From assembly GCF_003573695.1 (NCBI RefSeq), contig NC_039367.1, forward strand, positions 27,304,442 through 27,368,441: DNA of 64,000 bases, in the 5' to 3' direction. A model generated the notes under the pieces. The model ran no database searches, was not told the DNA's origin, and worked only from the letters and a program-made list of their open reading frames with translations. Position 1 is the stretch's first letter. Each line of letters begins with the position of its first letter. A program made the translations under genes and the position numbers. Positions 1 through 10,394 of this stretch are shown piece after piece. The stretch is from Papaver somniferum (lineage: Eukaryota; Streptophyta; Magnoliopsida; Ranunculales; Papaveraceae).

Positions 1-710
1 ATTCGAAACTCAGTGCAACATTCGGTCCTGTAATTGAGGACGAAGCCTGGATGGGGCTCTTCTGTACCTCACCTTCACTAGACCGGATATTTCTTATGCA
101 GTTCAACAGGTATGTTTGTTTATGCATGATCCTAGGGAGCCTCACATGCAATCCCTTAAGCGGATCCTTCGTTATCTTCAGGGTACTCTTGACCATGGCT
201 TGTTCCTGTCTGCTACTACACTCACTGGATTAACTGCTTATTCTGACGCTGATTGGGCGGGTTTCCGGACTGTCGTCGATCCACTTCCGGATACTGCATC
301 TTTCTAGGTGACAACCTAGTTTCCTGGTCTTCTAAACGTCAGGCAACTGTTTCTCGCTCAAGTGATGAAGCTGAATATCGAGGTGTGGCAAATGCAGTCG
401 CATAGACTACTTGGCTTCGCAACTTACTTCTTGAGCTTCATCTACCTCTACGACGTGCCATTATTGTATACTGTGATAATGTCAGTGCAGTATATATGTC
501 CGGTGATCCTGTTCAACATCAACGCACCAAACATGTGGAGATTGATATACATTTCGTATGCGATCGTGTTCGTATTGGTGACATTCATGTATTACACATC
601 CCCTCAGAAAATCAATATGTTGATATCTTTACCAAGGGCCTTCCAACAAATGTCTGCTCGTTTCCGTACTAGTTTGAGCGTATGCTCTTCTCCCGCTCCG
701 ACTAAGGGGG
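1..710 (+). pseudogene. Ty1/copia polyprotein, RT end and RNase H (3' remnant)
   Basis: This is the tail of a Ty1/copia pol gene, which would encode the last part of reverse transcriptase and the RNase H used to copy the element's RNA. Visible motifs in order are KRILRYLQGT (about 155-185), [11 protein letters not shown] (about 228-262), a degenerate [14 protein letters not shown] (about 358-400), YCDNVSAVYM (about 470-500), QHQRTKHVEIDIHF (about 518-558) and the family's usual ending VDIFTKGLP (about 610-640). They lie in different frames, so there are several frameshifts, and the catalytic SSxAEY block reads D instead of A. The 5' part of the element lies outside the window. A purine run at 703-710 precedes the LTR. 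The family call is secure; the copy is dead. Confidence 0.9.
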
Positions 711-913
711 TGTAATAGAATAGATATTATACTGTTTACCTTTCTTAGCATTATTCTGTGATACTCTCAATAACTGTTGTATTATTCTCGGAAAGATTAT
801 AAATAAACAAAAGGAATGGAGAGATTCATCATGGGAGTTCAACTATTATCCAAGAGTTACTACAACCAGCAGCTTCTCCAATTCCATTTCCTTCATTTCC
901 AGCTCTGCAGACA
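711..913 (+). repeat. Putative 3' LTR of the copia element
   Basis: The sequence starts TGTAATAG directly after the polypurine tract AAGGGGG at 704-710. It contains a TATA-like ATTATAAATAAAC stretch near 797-810 and is about 200 bp long, typical for short copia LTRs. I placed the end at the CA of GCAGACA (911-913). The other LTR is not in the window, so the right edge is only an estimate. Confidence 0.6.
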
Positions 914-1635
914 AACCTTCGCACTTGATTTTATAAGTGATGTAGTTTTGAAAGTGATAAGTAAAGTTCGTTCAACTCGGACTTGATAAGATTGGGTTCT
1001 AGACTTAAAAATAAAATTCAGAAAATATATACACAAAAAGTTGTCACAGTATCGAGAGGCACTAAGACTCAGGATTCCACCAAATTCCATTCATGTGATT
1101 CAAATAATAATTCTAGACATTTATAGCTCCAAAGATAACAATTATAGACTATGTTCTTTGCCAAAATTAGATTTTTGAAAAGCAATGACTGTAAATCAAA
1201 AGCATGATGTATCAAAAATACATAGACCAAGCATACATCATCAAACAAAATCACACCATTCAATAAAAATCATAAATCGATTAAAAATCAATGCAAATAG
1301 TCATAAAACAATTATTAGAATTACCACATGCGTGAAATAGGGCTTCCTCCGTCATCCCAGTGTTGGGGTTTAGCTCCTCATACTAATCATGTTCTCAAAA
1401 TACATAATTGATGCTCAAAATTTGATTAAAAGAGTGAAAAAGTATAAAACAGTGAATATACGACCCACAAAAGGCGTCCAGAAATCAACGATTGAAGTGT
1501 ACTGCTGTAAAACAACGATACTTAGCTGCTGCTATTAACACTGTTGAAGAACGACGGTCCTAGGACGTCAGTTCTTCGTCTTCTTCTTCTTCAACAGTAG
1601 CAGGAAACTTTCCTGCAGTTCTTTGTCTTCGCCTC
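914..1635. other. Intergenic stretch, nothing recognised
   Basis: This is AT-rich DNA with two short minus-strand reading frames (893-1090, 1069-1263) that show no motif or splice support. A stretch rich in TTC/TCT repeats at 1566-1600 is low complexity. It lies between the copia LTR and the first LTR of E1; part of 1360-1635 could belong to an older element, but I see no second copy here. Confidence 0.5.
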
Positions 1636-2358
1636 TGCAACCTCCCTGTGGCCTCCCAATCGACCCCAAAACTCTTCTAAGGTTCTCCCCCTTTTTCTAG
1701 GACTCGTAGCAACCTTATTTATACACAAAAACACGATCAAATCCTATTATATTTCGGTTTATCTCTTTTCTGCCAAGTTTCGGATAATGAATTTTTCCTG
1801 TATTCTCGCGGTTTCTTTTGTGTCCTGATGTGTTTAGAACTCTTCTATGATGTCCAAGGAATCATCCTAGCCATTGGTACACTTCTAATACCTCACGTAA
1901 TCTCTTCCTCCAATCAACAGGACACGTGAAGCTCTATTTTTCTTGTTTTGATTAAAACTCGATTTCCAGCCAATTTCAAAATTCAAAAGGTGAAGGTGAC
2001 CTCCCTCTTGTCCAGTTCCAGTGTCCCTTTAGCACATGCCTAAAATGGGTTACCCCTTATCCATAGTGAGAGTCCGAATAACTTGCCCCTTGGGTGCCTT
2101 TAGTAATTTTTCTGGGATGTTTTCATCACTTTTTCGGGGTTCCTCCAGGGTATTTCTGGGGTGTCTCCAACATACTTCTGGGGTGCTTCTAGTACGTTAT
2201 CTACGGAGGTTCAAATGCCACATTTTGAGCCAATTTCGCCGCAGAAGCTTATTTCTCCAAAAACACCTACAAAGACATAAAATAACCAAATAAATACAAA
2301 ATCGAGCACTAACAATATATACAATTGGGACAAATTAGACACATAAATGCGTCTATCA
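1636..2358 (-). repeat. E1 3' LTR
   Basis: 723 bp, matching 5520-6246 from TGCAACCTCC through GCGTCTATCA. Differences I saw include several transitions, a 2-bp indel near 2083 and an AT dinucleotide length change near 2317. The similarity stops at both ends, where one copy continues into flanking DNA and the other into the element interior. Confidence 0.85.
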
Positions 2359-2530
2359 AATACCCCCAAACTTATTATTTGCTAGTCCCGAGAAAATCAA
2401 AACTACAAAATAAAATCCTAACTCATTGTCGCAGGCATCGTCTATTGCATTTAGCGTATGCAATAAGCCTTTAAACCCCTAGGTGGCCCTAGTGGCCGAG
2501 TTATAGTCTCGGGAGGGCTTACTAGAGATA
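2359..2530 (-). other. E1 polypurine tract and conserved 3' block
   Basis: The minus strand reads AAGTTTGGGGGTATTTGATA across 2373-2354, the normal junction of a gypsy polypurine tract and an LTR start. Just upstream (2421-2530) lies a block whose core, GCATTTAGCGTATGC followed by AAGCC, TTTAAAC, CCCTAGTGG and CGAGTT, recurs at the equivalent place in E2 (55861-55975). Confidence 0.7.
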
Positions 2531-3590
2531 TACCCACAAAACCTTAATACTCCAGACCCTAGCTATCTACGTAGAACCTTGGAAGGCACTAAAGAATCTC
2601 CTTGGTTGGCATACTTATTGACTACAAGAGGAAGTACCCTGATGCGAAATTCCAATTGATGTACACGAGTTTGCACTCAAGCATACTAAAATTCATATAT
2701 AAGTGACAGAGCTCTACTCAGATAGTTGCACTATGGACATCATATTCGGACTCAAACTAATCACATGGAAAGATTAAGAGATGGATATAGAAAAACATAG
2801 ATGGTGTTGATGTTGACCAAATGATCGATGTTTCACATATCTGTCTGAAGGCCACTTCCAAAATGAACCTATCCTAATGGACTGAGATACCGGTCTGACT
2901 AATATCAACACTGCTGGCATATACAAGGGAACCAGTGGCCGATAACCTAAATCTAGATCAACAAACTGGCATATACAAGGGAACCAATTGTTGACTACAT
3001 AGTACAATAACCTTATTTTTTATTTTATTTTTTCGAATTTTTCATCTTTTTTCATCTTTTTTTTTTAACGACATGAATAGATCTTTTGGATCCAAGCGCA
3101 TGCTTCTTGTCAACAGATTACATGATAGTTCCCACGGTTCCTGCATTCCACGCTTGTTTAGGCGACGGAGACAGGGAGAACACACATATTGCTATCCAAG
3201 TGTTAATATTTATTCCGATTGGTCTAATTCGTCCAGTCTCAAAAAAAAAAATTTAAATAGTAACTCAATCACTCTATTTCACCCTAGCAGTGGTAACAAC
3301 TTGAATCGTGTTCCCAACCTAATCACTTAGAGAAACATAGTTTAAAATGAAAAAAATAAAAATAGAAGTGAAAAGGACTCAACGAGATATGGTGAAACTA
3401 TGATGTTATTTCTAACAACTGAGCTCTGTGCTTTTATGAATAGACTCTTTAGATGTTTCCATCTAATCAGATTGGTTCCTCAACTCCTACAACCAAAATG
3501 CTTCCATCCACTTAGATTGGTTAGTGTCATCCTAAATACGCATAGATTTCTAGGCTCTGGAGTTTATTTATTGCAACTAAAAAGTTTCTC
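2531..3590. other. E1 interior, non-coding
   Basis: About 1 kb of E1 interior without a supported gene. It holds a T-rich tract at 3012-3066 and a direct repeat of CTGGCATATACAAGGGAACC (about 2912-2934 and 2967-2987). Short reading frames here lack motifs. Confidence 0.5.
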
Positions 3591-3593
3591 CCA

Positions 3594-3747
3594 TACCCCC
3601 AAACTTAAATCTAACATTGTCATCAATGTTCTAAAGATGAAATTAAAAGCATGAACAATGAGAAACTGTTACCATTTGAAGCAAAAGAGTTAAGGAAAGA
3701 TATTACCGTGTTGCATGAGATTGGGTTACCTCCCAAGAAGTGCTAAG
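3594..3747 (-). other. Second polypurine-like motif and GGGAGGTAACCC box in E1
   Basis: On the minus strand, 3632-3594 reads ACATTGATGACAATGTTAGA followed by TTTAAGTTTGGGGGTATGG. The same arrangement is at 57098-57061 in E2. Further upstream, 3747-3721 reads ACTTCTTGGGAGGTAACCCA, a sequence type I associate with the DNA just after pol in plant gypsy elements. The near-palindromic ATTGATGACAAT plus purine tract may be an internal or second plus-strand priming site; that role is an inference. Confidence 0.55.
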
Positions 3748-3781
3748 TTTAATGTCTTCAGCCAGACTAAGAAAGGATTAG

Positions 3782-4789
3782 TCACCTCGAATCATATAGT
3801 AACAGTCGAAATAATTGTGGGTCTTCAAAACCAAATAGAGCTGACCAAAGGAAACTGCAATAAACCAAGAAAATGAACAAGAATAGCAACCCCTTACCTA
3901 GTTTCCTGATTAAGATATCTATATCTAATTGTGGTTCAGGTTTAGGTTCTATGAAAGGGTCTAAATATATTTCTTTAGGCTGCAACTCCCCAAAAGTGAG
4001 ATCCGAATTATTAAGTCCTAGAGTCTGTAAATACTCAAATAAGAACTTAAAAGCACATAATAATAACCTAAATAATTGAGGATCCTCTAAGTCAATCAGG
4101 TTTGACTTACATAATTGACCACAGTGAGAGTAGTGGTCATTCTTAAGAAAATGTGTATGAAGATAATCTTGTAAAATGGTTGAGGCACATATGTTAAGTC
4201 CCAAGTGAGGGACCTTTCTAAGAGTTAAAGCACATGGAGAATGATAATCACCCCCAAACTTAGAGTTTTCAGTGTCTCTAGAAAGACTAGTCACAACTTC
4301 CCTAATTTCTAGGTCATCAGATTCCTAAAAATGGGCAATTGATTCTTCTAAGTTATAATCGGAGGGTGCATCCTCACTCATATCGACGGGTTCATATTCT
4401 TTTTCTTTGTCTATTGTTTCTAAATTTCTAGACTCAAAATTTACCCGTTCCTCTAAGCCATCATTAGGTTCGTAATCAAAAGGAAATACTGCATCGTCTA
4501 AAACAATATCTCTAGTCAAATCCTCGTCCTTTTGAATAGGTGAATAATTGTTAAAATTATTAGGATCTGAACCAGAAATAACACTATTTTCTTGAAGGTC
4601 AATATTTGAAGTAACAAATTCCTGATTACTACATATTTCAGATTCTTCATCATCACTATCCTCATCATCATAATATAATTTTTGACATTCAAGAATTCTC
4701 GATCTTTGTTCCAAACTAAGTGGTCTGTTTTTATAATACTTCTCGTAGATCGTTAGATATGATTCCTCGCTAACTGTTGGAACATCCAA
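3782..4789 (-). pseudogene. E1 acidic reading frame with C-terminal hydrophobic segment
   Basis: One frame runs from ATG at 4789 to 3782 (about 335 codons) with a single in-frame TAG at 4325-4327. The first part (residues 1-154) is very acidic, with clusters such as DDEDSDDEE and QKDEDLTRDI. The second part carries a proline/glutamate stretch (EPKPEPQLDID) and then a hydrophobic run GLLFLFIFLVYCSFLWSALF, which could be a membrane anchor. The phrase EDPQLFRLLL occurs twice, about 70 residues apart. I do not recognise the family. It sits where non-autonomous gypsy elements sometimes keep an extra 3' reading frame. An envelope-like or accessory role would be speculation; conservation of the frame apart from one stop is the only sign that it was coding. 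Confidence 0.5.
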
Positions 4790-5519
4790 TGTCGTTTCCC
4801 ATCCATATATTCACGAAGAGTTGTTTTAGATGACGTCTCCTGGTAATGAGAATTTCTACGCTTATAGTCTCGTAACGTCATCTCAGGTGGCGTCTCCTGA
4901 AAAGGATTCATCACCCAAAAAATACAAACTACAGAGGAATTCTACACAATCACAAACAAGGCTGACTCGACCAAATCAAAACCTATAAAATCTAGAAAAC
5001 AAAAAGCATGATGGCTCCCTTAGATTGTTTATAGACCAGCTTCTAATCTCCCAAAAGGAAACTAGGTATAGTTTTAGCAAACCTCTCTAGAACGATCCGA
5101 ATAAGGTAAGTCAAAGAGAAGTAGAGGAAGCTCAGGGGAGCTTTGATACCCCCACCTCTTTGGCAACGCTTCCCCGGGTTACAAGGCGGCTCTAATTGAC
5201 TTATAGTAATCTTCCAGAAATTCGAGTTAGGCTAACAATACACCCAATACAGTCCTTTCAAACGACTTTCCTACAAGCTCGTTACCTTATCGGTCTTGTT
5301 CTAGTCAAAATTTTAATCTTGGGTTCGCGTTCGGTTTCGTTTTCCTAAAGCGGGCAAGAACAGAACGGTGATGAAATCCGAACTCTTATCTTATGTGGCC
5401 AGGCCTTGCCCTTAACTAGGAATATAAATGTCCGTATTCATTTCCTCAGCATATATGCACCTTAAGGAAGACAGTAAACCCGCTGACATGGGATTCACGG
5501 GTGTTTAGAAGTTTACCTC
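4790..5519. other. E1 5' leader region, non-coding
   Basis: This would be the leader of E1 between the 5' LTR and the acidic frame. It has a direct repeat of GACGTCTCCTG/GGCGTCTCCTG (about 4832 and 4886) and no coding signal. No tRNA-like primer site abuts 5519. Confidence 0.45.
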
Positions 5520-6246
5520 TGCAACCTCCCTGTGGCCTCCCAATCGACCCCAAAACTCTTCTAAGGTTCTCCCCCTTTTTCTAGGACTCGTAACAACCTT
5601 ATTTATACACAAAAACACGATCAAATCCTATTATATTTCGGTTTATCTCTTTTCTGCCAAGTTTCGGATAATGAATTTTTCCTGTATTCTCGCGGTTTCT
5701 TTTGTGTCCTGATGTGTTTAGAACTCTTCTATGACGTCCAAGGAATCATCCTAGCCATTGGTACACTTCTAATACCTCATGTAATCTCTTCCTCCAATCA
5801 ACAGGACCCGTGAAGCTCTATTTTTCTTGTTTTGATTAAAACTCGATTTCCAGCCAATTTCAAAATTCAAAAGGTGAAGGTGACCTCCCCCTTATCCAGT
5901 TCCGGTGTCCCTTTAGCACATGCCCGAAATGGGTTACCCCTTATCAATAGTGAGAGTCCGAATAACACTTGCCCCTTGGGTGCCTTTAGTAATTTTTCTG
6001 GGATGTTTTCAACACTTTTTCGGGGTTCCTCCGGGGTATTTCTTGGGTGTCTCCAACATACTTCTGGGGTGCTTCTAGTACGTTATCTACGGAGGTTCAA
6101 ATGCCACATTTTGAGCCAATTTCGCCACAAAAGCTTATTTCTCCAAAAACACCTACAAAGACATAAAATAACCAAATAAGTACAAAATCGAGCACTAACA
6201 ATATATATACAATTGGGACAAATTAGACACACAAATGCGTCTATCA
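5520..6246 (-). repeat. E1 5' LTR
   Basis: 727-bp partner of 1636-2358, with the same TGCAACC start and CTATCA end on the plus strand. Beyond 6246 the sequence becomes unrelated single-copy DNA (the coiled-coil fragment). Confidence 0.85.
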
Positions 6247-6267
6247 ATAAGCCTCCAGTTTCTTTCC

Positions 6268-6585
6268 CTACTCAATTTCATGATTCAACAAGACGGTTTC
6301 TTGAATCCCCATTTCCATACACTTCATTTTTAGATCTTCAATTTCACCAGCATCTCTTTTGCTACCCAACTTCAAATCCTTGACCTCTCTATTAAGCTGA
6401 ACACAATTTTGACATTTATCCCTTTCCAAAACCTCTGTATATCTTTTCCTCTGGACTTTTACATTGGGATCATCTTTTATTTCCTTCTCAAGCTCATGAT
6501 TTTGGTGTTCAGTTGCTTTCTTTTCCCTTGTTACCTCGCTACTTCTACCATTTTTTGCCCTAGTTTTTTCACTACTTCTACCCAT
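6268..6585 (-). pseudogene. Coiled-coil protein fragment, copy 1
   Basis: A 105-codon frame starts MGRSSEKTRAKNGRSS and continues in a highly charged heptad-like stretch (HELEKEIKDD, LNREVKDLKLGSKRDAGEIEDLKMKC), which predicts a coiled coil. The phrase CxxCVQLNRE is shared with copy 2 at 7323-7526, as are the leader TTGTTCCTCA..GGG and the ATTTCTCATTTGCA flank. The 3' end runs almost into the E1 LTR, so E1 probably truncated it. I do not recognise the parent gene. Confidence 0.45.
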
Positions 6586-6766
6586 TGTTGTGTTCCTCAG
6601 GGGTATACAAAAGGCAGGGTATAAAAGAAAGAAAACAAGAACTTTGCAAAAACTAATGGAAGGAAAAAGACTTACTCAGTACTTAAAAGGTGATGAACCC
6701 TGAACCGAATATTTCTCATTTGCAAAAGGAGGGAGAGAGTAAGAAGAAGAGGCATGAAAGACGGAA

Positions 6767-7102
6767 CTATTTTAACAGACTGATGAGAAGAGTTGGTTCT
6801 TTGACAATATACCCCTGTATAGGTTGATTTAGTGCAGTTATGTGAGATTTTAAGTGCGCATAGACTTCGGGCAACATTTGCTCATAAATTCCTTCAGCAG
6901 CTTCATAGGTTCCTCTGTGCACCAGCACATCTAGTCCCTGCATGAACCAAGATGAATTACTCCTCAATAAGAAAAGAGATTGTACAGCAACCATAATTCC
7001 TAACAAGCATTTGCAATAACTTTTTTTTTTTTGATATTCTGCAATAACATTTACCTCAAACTGAACCGTCTCAAAGAGTAGATTTGCTTGCCAAGAAGCC
7101 AT
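6767..7102 (-). pseudogene. Two-exon gene fragment of unknown family
   Basis: Read on the minus strand, 7102-7055 encodes [16 protein letters not shown] and ends at a GTAAAT donor. A TTCATGCAG acceptor near 6939 opens a second exon encoding [20 protein letters not shown] and then [13 protein letters not shown] to a stop at 6767. Joined, the frame is kept, which supports real intron-containing gene ancestry; the reading frame through the intron is a by-product. No family was recognised. It lies between the two coiled-coil copies and may be part of the same duplicated gene. Confidence 0.45.
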
Positions 7103-7322
7103 TGATTATGAACCCTGCACATTATAGATTTCAATGTTATAAGACGGTGTCAAACAACAAGAAGTTAAAAAATATAATGAATTGCAAAAAAGAAATGGTT
7201 TACCTGAATGACAAAGAATCTCGTAGCACTGCGATCATCATCACATATAAACCACGCACATGGCGATGAATGTGCCCGAGTCTGACGTAGCTACAAATGA
7301 AGCAGCTTTGGAAGTCCCCACT

Positions 7323-7935
7323 TCAGCATTCCCTTCCCCAATTGAAACCTCCTCCTTCCCATCCTTGGACGATTTGAAAGAAAGAGACGGTTACTCGTCT
7401 CTCCAATTGAATACATTTCCTTTTCAAATCTTTTATTTCAACAGCTTGTCTTTTCTTCCCCAACTTCATATCCTCAATGTCTCTATTGAGTTGAATACAT
7501 CTGTCCTTCTGGAATCCTCCAAACAAGCAATCCTCTTTTGTTCAGCCATCTCTCTTTCGCTTGTTTCCGCCTCTAGAATCGCAATCTTTTGTTCAGCCAT
7601 CTCCCTGAACCTCCAATTCCAAACACTCACTTTTCAAACCTTTAATTTCATCATTTGCTCTTCTATTCTCATACTTCAAATCATCAATTTCCCAGTTGAG
7701 TTTAACACACTGTTGACATTTATCCCTTTGCTCATCTTCCACCGTGTCTGTAAATCTTTTCAAACCTTTATTACATTTGAATCATCATGTCTTTGTGAAA
7801 TTACTGTTCCTTCCTTGAAACCCTCCTCCAATCTTTTCTTTACTTCACTGCACCTCCATCATCAGCTCATTATTATGGTTTCTTAGAACCAAACAAGCCA
7901 GCTTCCAGTGTTCAGCTTCTTCTTTTGCCCTTGTT
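7323..7935 (-). pseudogene. Coiled-coil fragment, copy 2 (degenerate)
   Basis: The frame at 7526-7323 (CIQLNRDIEDMKLGKKRQAVEIKD...) matches the copy 1 motif LNREVKDLKLGSKRDAGEIEDLK. Upstream on the same strand, 7935-7530 is a broken continuation with repeated 'MAEQKIAILE'-type heptads, and its start MGRSN is followed by a stop. Flanks on both sides (ATTTCTCATTTGCA, GGAGGGTGAGAGTAAGAAG at 8090-8125) repeat those of copy 1 at 6711-6750, so this is a tandem duplication of roughly 1.37 kb. Confidence 0.5.
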
Positions 7936-8635
7936 ATCCATTACTTCTACCCATTGTTGTTCCTCAAGGGTTTTACAAGTTAAATAAGAGGTAGTATGAA
8001 TGAAGAAAACAAGAAGCTAATAACTCTGAGAAAACTTACTCAGGACTCAAAGATGATGAACTTTAGTGAAGTCGTAGAACTGAATATTTTCTCATTTGCA
8101 CCTGGAGGGTGAGAGTAAGAAGGTGAGACATGGGATGACAAAACTAACTAGACGATGAAATTGTACTACCCTTACAAACCGAGGCACTCAGCAGAGCAGA
8201 ATTATGTTATTTACATATATGCCCCTTGCCTTTAGTGGGGGGTTATGTGAGGCTCTGTCAATAACTGCTATGTTTGTGCAACAGATTGGTGAGGCAACTC
8301 TGGGTTTGTAGCAGAGATTGCCACTTTGGACATACCTATCAGACAGTACATGTAGTTTTACTTTATGTTCCCATTGGATTGGTGCAATGTCAAAACTCAT
8401 TTCCCAATGGACAGTTTTCTTTTAGAGCAAGCAAAACAAGCAAAGCTGTTGACACCACAGTCAGCTGTCAGCCTTAAGCTAGCTTTTGGAACAAGAGTTG
8501 GGGGGCTGGGCAATATCACAATTTTTCAAGTAATCCTTGCTTGGCCTGGTCATATTCCGGTGGAAAAAAGAACACTTTAAAGGCAGATTTAGTGAGGGAA
8601 AATGATAAAACGAAATGCCTTAACTGTCATTTAAT
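7936..8635. other. Spacer, nothing recognised
   Basis: It contains the end of the duplication flank (to about 8130) and 500 bp with short overlapping reading frames on both strands that lack motifs, splice signals or repeats. Confidence 0.4.
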
Positions 8636-8908
8636 AGGTTCTTAAATTGATCACACTGAGCAGCAAAGAAGCCCCTTTTACAATCATTAGAGAAAACAAA
8701 AATTGGATTCTGATCGTTTTGTAATATGAGACCATTGGTCTTCTCCGAGTCTCCAGCATCAAGTTGATCAACTTTTTGCTGTTCTGATGCCGATTCTTTG
8801 GCTTCCTCTGCTCTTATCTTTGCAATATTGACGCAGTGGTCTGTGGTCTTTGTGTGATACGGGCCTCACTCTGTCAACACTAGCACCAAGAGCTTTCAGT
8901 ATTTGAGC
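8636..8908 (-). pseudogene. Cysteine synthase-like middle exon, copy 1 (truncated)
   Basis: 8908-8850 corresponds to QILEALGA..V and the VSITHKD region; 8830-8636 to the asparagine/aspartate-rich loop and the start of GGFFA. It ends before the AAAGTGGT loop, and the acceptor is altered (CATTTGAGC context lost). It is the farthest 3' copy of the array. Confidence 0.7.
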
Positions 8909-9663
8909 TTCCATTATACTGTAAGAGATAAACCTGTTACTGAAGCTTTGAAAATTGAAAGAAGAAAACTATATTTCTTAGGCACATGTTGCATATTTCT
9001 GTACATTGACATTTGAGCAAAAGTTTACTGTTCTGGATAAACGGAGAATGTTCGTATTTCTACTTATCCTCATTCATGCTCGGGTATCTATGAAAATCAT
9101 ACACTACTTACTAGTGGAAACATGAATCTCGAAGGAAGTCCAAGGCAGTCCCCCAACTCCCCCCTAAACAAGTAGGTAATTTAGTAAACAAATGCAAACA
9201 CCATATGGAGAAACTTCATTTGTCAATCATCAAATCAAATCATGTTTACAGAAAACAAGCTTACCAACTGGAAAAGTTCATGAAAGGCATTATAAAATTA
9301 CAACTTCATGTTCTTGTTCAATTTATTGTTCCAATATCCCTCTTTAGTATTTAGCTTGATTGCAGCATAAGAGCAGTTTTAGATCTTTGCATTGCGGCTG
9401 CAAGTTTAATTATCAGTGACTAGTCTGAGAAGTATGCGTCATTCACATGAACTATCATGTAGCTAATGATTGGTGAAGGGATGTGAACAAAATATATAGC
9501 TCAACATCCTAAAAGGACTTTATCAGAACGTGTTTCTGTAACAAAAATGTGAAGCTACATCTACCATTGCCAAGCTTTGATTTTTTGGCGAACAGTTTTG
9601 GATCACAAAATATGCCATTCCGATAGTAAAGATATCTCAAACTAGGACTAGAGGCATAAATAC

Positions 9664-9738
9664 CTTCTCAGTAGCATCATCATCTGGAATTAGCACATGG
9701 CATTTGCACCCATAAGCAGGAGCCACGTTGCAAGACTA
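9664..9738 (-). pseudogene. Exon 'APAYGCKCHVVIPDD', copy 1
   Basis: The minus strand encodes the ATVAPAYGCKCHVLIPDD-type segment and ends at a GTATTTATGCC donor. Its 5' half is replaced by sequence (TAGAATACCTCGCACAAGC) shared with copy 2. Confidence 0.75.
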
Positions 9739-10015
9739 ATAGAATACCTCGCACAAGCTCTCCAGAATCAAAAGCCTGTCACAGAAATTCAAATTCAATA
9801 CTCAGTGAGACCATTGGCAAATTTCTGTAGAATAAATATGAGCAAAAGTTTACTACTATGGATAAATAGAAGATGTTCATGTGCATCAGAAAGACAGAAT
9901 AGTGTTTCTGCTTATCCTCATTCATGCTTGGGTTCAACGAAAGAAAAAGACAGACATAACCGGCATGTCCAATAACAATAAGTTAATGCCTTCTCAAATT
10001 AACGGAGTAGTATAC

Positions 10016-10394
10016 CTGAAGAAACTGTGCCACCAGTACCTGCAGCTGCTACAAAGGCATCCAATCCGCCACTTGTTTGTCCCAGATCTCTGGCCCAGTT
10101 CCTTCATAGTGAGCTCGAAAGTTGGCAAGGTTCTCAAATTGATCAGCAAAGAAACCCCCTTTACAATCATTAGAGAAAACGGAAATTGGATTCTGATCAT
10201 CTTGTAATATGTGACCATCGGTTTTCTCTGAGTCTTCAGTATCAAGTTGATTAACTTTTTCCTACTTCGATGCCAATCTTTTCGCTTACTCAGCTCTTCT
10301 CCTTTCAATATTGATCGTAGTTGTCTTTATGTGTAATTGATACACGCCTCACTATGTCAACAGTAGCAGCACCTAGAGCTTCCAGTATTTGAGC
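10016..10394 (-). pseudogene. Cysteine synthase-like middle exon, copy 2
   Basis: A 379-bp exon with an AG acceptor (CTATAG at 10395-10400) and a GTATAC donor at 10010-10015. It encodes AQILEALGAATVDIVRRVSI, then NIERRRAE, then GGFFADQFENLANFRAHYEG and AAAGTGGTVSSG. A stop after RRAE and a one-base deletion (TCTGGGACAAACA where the frame needs TGGGAACAAACA) break it. This is the best-preserved copy of the GTGPEI segment. Confidence 0.8.

Larger units (their letters stand above)
1636..6246 (-). mobile_element. E1: non-autonomous Ty3/gypsy-like LTR element
   Basis: Two direct repeats, 1636-2358 and 5520-6246, are about 97% identical by eye and have TG..CA ends. Read on the minus strand, a polypurine tract AAGTTTGGGGGTA sits directly before the 1636-2358 copy, which makes that copy the 3' LTR. 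The 3.16-kb interior contains no gag, protease, RT, RNase H or integrase, only one broken reading frame (3782-4789). I cannot recognise a primer binding site next to the 5' LTR, so that edge may be rearranged. Its insertion appears to truncate the coiled-coil fragment at 6268. The shared 3' blocks with E2 place both near the Tat/Athila type of gypsy elements, which is an inference. Confidence 0.8.

Noticed and set aside
5140..5160. Minus-strand GGTATCAAAGCTCC as a tRNA-Met primer site for E1
   Set aside because: It is about 360 bp away from the LTR edge and mismatches the usual TGGTATCAGAGC; position and sequence do not fit.
1631..6255. GCCTC on both sides of E1 as a target-site duplication
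   Set aside because: The right copy (6251-6255) is four bases away from the LTR end, so it does not abut the element; probably chance.
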